Origin: Molossus alvarezi | Lineage: Eukaryota; Chordata; Mammalia; Chiroptera; Molossidae | Length of the DNA stretch: 64,000 bases | Direction: 5' to 3' | Assembly (NCBI GenBank): GCA_037176705.1 | Contig: CM073890.1 | Span: 100,740,591-100,804,590, forward strand | Shown here: positions 60,585 through 64,000 of the stretch, piece after piece | How positions within the stretch are numbered: position 1 is the first letter of the stretch | Layout of the letters: every line of letters starts with the position of its first letter | The notes under the pieces: generated by a model | Databases searched by the model: none | Seen by the model: only the letters and a program-made list of their open reading frames with translations | What the model was told of the DNA's origin: nothing | Position numbers and translations under genes: made by a program

Positions 60585-60793
60585 TCCTGCCCAGATAGCT
60601 CAGTTTGTTAGAACATCCCCTACACCAAAAGTTTAAGGATTTGATTCCAGGTCAGGGCACATACCTAGGTTGTGGGTCAGGGTGCATATGGGAGGCAAAT
60701 GATCGATTTTTTTTTTTTCTCTCTCTCTCTCTCACCCTTCCTCTCTCTAAAAACAATAAAAACATACCCTCAGATGAGGATTTAAAAAGGAAG
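60585..60793 (+). mobile_element. Diverged Ves-type SINE (older subfamily)
   Basis: Head TCCTGCCCAGATAGCTCAGT, TTGTTAGAACATCCCC, GATTCCAGGTCAGGGCAC, CCTAGGTTGTGGGTCAG, a T-run, tail ACATACCCTCAGATGAGGAT. Same subfamily as the copy at 35.6 kb. TSD TTATCTCTG (60576-60584) versus TTATCGCTG (60794-60802). Confidence 0.88.
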
Positions 60794-60983
60794 TTATCGC
60801 TGATAATCTCTATGGATATGGTCCCCAATTAAAATTCTTCTTAATAGTTAGAGGTGGGGCGGGGATGGTTTTAGCTCAAAGTTGCTTTTAGCTCAAAACA
60901 ATCGGCCTACCATGGAGTCACATCTTGGGGTAGCTCATTCTGGGTCCCCACAGAGGTTTTTTTCATTCTGTTTGTGTGTATAT

Positions 60984-61162
60984 TGATAGATAGAGATAGA
61001 GATAGAGATAGAGATAGAGATAGAGATAGAGATAGAGATAGAGATAGGGATAGGGATAGGGATAGGGAGATATAGAGAGATAGATATAGATATAGATGAT
61101 ATAGATAGATATAGATATAGATATAGATATAGATATAGATATAGATATAGATATAGATAGAT
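60984..61162 (+). repeat. Compound GATA-type microsatellite
   Basis: Successive blocks: (GATAGA)n to about 61046, a short (GGGATA)n block (about 61047-61068), a mixed part, then (TATAGA)n to 61162. Its open frame on the minus strand is low complexity only. Confidence 0.97.
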
Positions 61163-61577
61163 ACCAACTAATCAGATAGCTATCAGAATTTAATTCAATG
61201 GGACTTCAATTTTTCTTTGTATGGTTGGTGAGTGCTCTTGAGAATTCCAATGAATCCCTGAGAATTTCTCATGTTCCTGACCCCAACAACATGTGAAAAT
61301 ATCATCTCGTGTTTTATATGCACCGGTCTTGGAATCAACTATTTGTCCAAAAAGTCTGGTAGCTTTTAGTGAAGGACGTCCTCTAATGCCTCTGATGATG
61401 TTAGCTATTATTATATCATTATTCCCCTTAAGTAATATGACAATTTTTTGCATCTTTTAAGATGTTCTCTTTCTCTGGATGTCATCATTTTGACTCACAT
61501 GTGCTTTGGTGAGATGGTATTTATCCCGCTTGCAGTTCAGTATTATTGAATCAATTTTTTCTCTTATTTTCTTTTAG

Positions 61578-61578
<1 letters not shown>
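61163..61578. other. Unassigned, with an 87-codon minus-strand frame
   Basis: The frame at 61190-61453 has no familiar domain. The sequence around 61330-61360 weakly resembles antisense L1M, so it may be part of the adjoining remnant. Confidence 0.4.
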
Positions 61579-61620
<42 letters not shown>

Positions 61621-61635
61621 TATATATAATATATC
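61579..61635. repeat. (TA)n microsatellite with CA interruption
   Basis: About 15 TA units, then CACACA, then more TA. Self-complementary and able to form cruciform DNA. Confidence 0.95.
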
Positions 61636-61639
61636 TTAG

Positions 61640-62330
61640 AATACCTGATATAGTCCCAAAGAATATCAAATTTTTTTCTTCATCTCTATTTACCTTCTCT
61701 TCTACATATTGTATAATTCTATTGATTTTTTTATACTGTCCTAAAGATTATTGAGTTTCTGGAAATTTATTTTTTTTCTCTGTTTTATAGATTGTATAAA
61801 TTCTATTGCCCTGTCTCTAAGCTCACTGACTTGTTTTGTTTTCTGCTGTCTAGCACATTAGGGAATCTTTTATTTATATTGTTTCATTTAGTTGTCATAT
61901 AATTCCTTTTTTCCTCTTTCATAGTTTTCAATTTCACTCTTCATATTCCCCAAATGTTCAATCATTGTGACTAAATTTTGTTTCTGCATCTTAAATATAT
62001 TTATAATAGCTGCTTTAAATCCCTTCTCTGATAAAATCAATATGGATGTCTTCTTTGGGAAACATTTCTGTTGGCTGCTGATTCTTCACATATCTAGTCA
62101 TACTTTTATTGTATGTTGGGCAATGTAAATATATTGGGGGATTTTGATTCTAGTTATATTTCTCTGAGATGTGCTATTTGTTCAATCAGTGAGGTTATAT
62201 TGGTTGGACTCAAACTCCAAACTCTGTTGCCTTCATGACGGGCAGCAACTAAAAACCCCTTCCAGCTTCCTGCTGCTTTATATTTTGGGCTCCTTGGTAG
62301 CCCATTAATGCTGGACCAGATCAATGTTGA
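61640..62330 (-). mobile_element. Old L1M-like antisense remnant
   Basis: AT-rich sequence with ATAGCTGCTTTAAATCCCTT (about 62009), TCAATATGGATGTC and TTGTATGTTGGGCAATGTAA resembles the antisense non-coding end of L1M elements. Diverged and without a useful frame. Sequence between 61163 and 61640 may belong to the same element but I could not match it. Confidence 0.5.
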
Positions 62331-62338
62331 ATCATGAA

Positions 62339-62574
62339 ATTTTTTTTTTTTTCATCCATACCCGAGGACATTTTTCCATTTTTTGTTCAGATAGAGTGTG
62401 GGGGGGGGAGAAACATCAACGTGAAAGGGACACATTGAGTGGTTGCCACCCGCACAACCAAACCAGGTCTGGGACAAACTGCAACCGAGGTATGCGCCCT
62501 TAGCGGGAACCCAACCTGGGTCTCTCCGGACCGCAGGCCGACACTCTAACTGCTGAGCCAAACCGGCCAGGGCT
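62339..62574 (-). mobile_element. Ves SINE (type B)
   Basis: Tail complement ATCCATACCCGAGGACATTT, a G-run near 62399-62409, CpG-rich middle, head end AAACCGGCCAGGGCT. TSD AATCATGAA exact at 62330-62338 and 62575-62583. Confidence 0.96.
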
Positions 62575-62583
62575 AATCATGAA

Positions 62584-63429
62584 TTTTTCAAATCTGATAT
62601 ATAGAGTTTATCCCTTAATCCAAGTGCAACTCCTTTATTTCCAGTGTGTTTCTCCTTAATTTTCCAGCCTCAATATACCAGCCTGAAAATCAGTATGCCA
62701 ACCTCCTGCCTCTTACATCATAGAGATTTGGAGAGAACCTTCCAGCAAAATTCTGAAATTATATAAATTTCACCTGGTGCACTTTGTATCTTTCAGGGGT
62801 CATCTTTCTCAACATTCTTCCTGTTTTAGGTCAATAATTAAAGCAAATATATTTTTTAATAGTATATACAGATTTTATAGGTATTATCTATGGGACAGTT
62901 TGTCTATACAGTTTTTCTGTCATTACAGGTAAAATCTCAAATTAGGTTTTAAATTTGAAGATATTTTTAAGTTAAAATGTATACTGACAGAAAATGTAAC
63001 ATTAAAACTGTTCTGGTTGAATAAAGACATGGGAATAGAACCCTGTCCTTTCTCAATACCAGCATACACAACACAAAATCATTCAGGTAGCAATCCTCAA
63101 AAATTCTAGGTTTCCATAAACAAATGCAAAATAACTTATCTCCACCAAAAAATGAATACATCTGAGAGGAAGCTTGTATATCATCATGCATATGTGCACA
63201 TATGTGGCCAAAACAGTTGACCACCACGTTTCATTACAATCTTCAGGCAAAATTCCAAAGGATATCCTTAAAAAATGCATAACATTTTATATACCTTTGA
63301 GGGTGCTTCCAAATACGTACATGAATTACTATTCACAATACTCCTCCAATAAGCACAGTAATTGTAATTATTGTCATTTTAGTACCATAATTAGTTTTTA
63401 CTTTTACAACAAGACACCATGAAATCATA
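62584..63429. other. Unassigned AT-rich sequence
   Basis: Nothing recognised. Frames of 82-86 codons on both strands at 62967-63422 overlap each other and lack motifs. Confidence 0.55.
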
Positions 63430-63640
63430 TGGTTAGTAACTATGTATAACAGACTATGTTAAGAATTTTGCAGACATTATCTTACTTCACTTCCACCAAA
63501 CATTTTTGACACAGGGGTTATTAGTCTAATTATAAAAACGTGAAAACTGAGGTATCAAGAGATCTTAAGACTTAAGGAGAGGCAGGTAGTAGAAATATGA
63601 TTCACAAATAAAACCCTAGTCTGTATGCCTGTGAAAGCAC
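63430..63640 (-). mobile_element. MIR SINE, minus strand
   Basis: GCAGACATTATCTTACTTCA, then ACGTGAAAACTGAGGTATCA, GAGAGGCAGGTAGTAGAAAT and ACCCTAGTCTGTATGCCTGT follow antisense MIR order. Confidence 0.65.
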
Positions 63641-64000
63641 ATTCTTTCAAATTGTCTCATCCTGCAATTCCCAGAGAAGGGGAATGTCTTCCCAGTGAAT
63701 TAAATATCTTGACAAGGTATACAGTAATTCTACTATAGACACTGGACTGAGAATCAGTTCTTGCAATGATTGGACTTAGCCATTTTTGTACTATATCTTG
63801 AAAGATAAAGGAGAGAAAGACAATATTAGGACATTTAGTGCAAAGCTAAAATTGCACTGGCTTAACTAAATAAAGATCTGTTTCTCATTTACATAAAATC
63901 TAATGTGTATCAGTACCCTTCTTTTGTTTTGGGTTATAATGTGAACCAATGGTACCATTAATGGTATCACTATGAGGGTAATATTCAAGCAGAGACTTCA

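Noticed and set aside
60907..61167. Tyr/Ile/Ser/Leu-rich minus-strand frame
   Set aside because: Translation of the GATA-type microsatellite.

Overview
The window looks like nuclear DNA from a bat, most likely a vesper bat (Vespertilionidae) or a close yangochiropteran relative. The main evidence is about 28 tRNA-headed SINEs of the Ves type, many with intact target-site duplications (TSDs), plus bat-style L1/HAL1 elements and SPIN-type hAT elements, which are known from vesper bats. The sequence is AT-rich and intergenic or deep intronic. I found no functional protein-coding gene, no rRNA or tRNA gene, no CRISPR array and no prokaryotic feature. The longer open frames are antisense shadows or remnants of retrotransposons and one processed pseudogene.

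Layout. 0.5-5.6 kb holds antisense old L1 pieces broken up by Ves SINEs and by a younger L1 3' end. 5.6-13.6 kb has an old L1 ORF2 piece (8.6-9.6 kb), MIR and LTR fragments, two Ves SINEs and large unassigned AT-rich tracts. 13.6-15.35 kb is an intronless, mutated copy of glucose-6-phosphate isomerase (GPI) on the minus strand. 16.9-19.1 kb is a nearly complete ORF2-less half-L1 (HAL1) on the minus strand, with a Ves SINE sitting on the seam at its 5' end. 19.7-23 kb has Ves SINEs, an MLT1-like LTR, a MIR and an L1 3' end. 24.2 kb holds a 192-bp SPIN-like hAT element. 26.5-27.1 kb holds the C-terminal end of an RTE/BovB-like LINE. 30.0-30.6 kb is an L1 insertion with a 5' inversion. 31-41 kb is SINEs, MIRs and unassigned sequence. 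41.5-44.0 kb is a second HAL1-like element, on the plus strand, carrying a long GAA tract. 47.8 kb holds a 127-bp mariner-type MITE with TA duplications. 49.1 kb is a truncated HAL1/L1 tail with a 14-bp TSD, followed by an unexplained GC-rich block. 51.8-64 kb holds more L1, LTR and SINE pieces, a second 192-bp SPIN-like copy with a perfect 8-bp TSD (56.3 kb), another hAT-like element (58.5 kb) and a compound microsatellite (61.0 kb).

No gene network is visible. The region records several waves of transposition: L1/HAL1 machinery that can mobilise SINEs and the GPI mRNA copy, and cut-and-paste elements (SPIN, another hAT, mariner) plus RTE, whose families are known for horizontal transfer between vertebrates. 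I did not find a convincing new biological system. The most informative items are the HAL1 pair, the RTE remnant, the SPIN pair, the mariner MITE and the GC-rich block at 49.5 kb. Family names come from recognition by eye, not from database searches.
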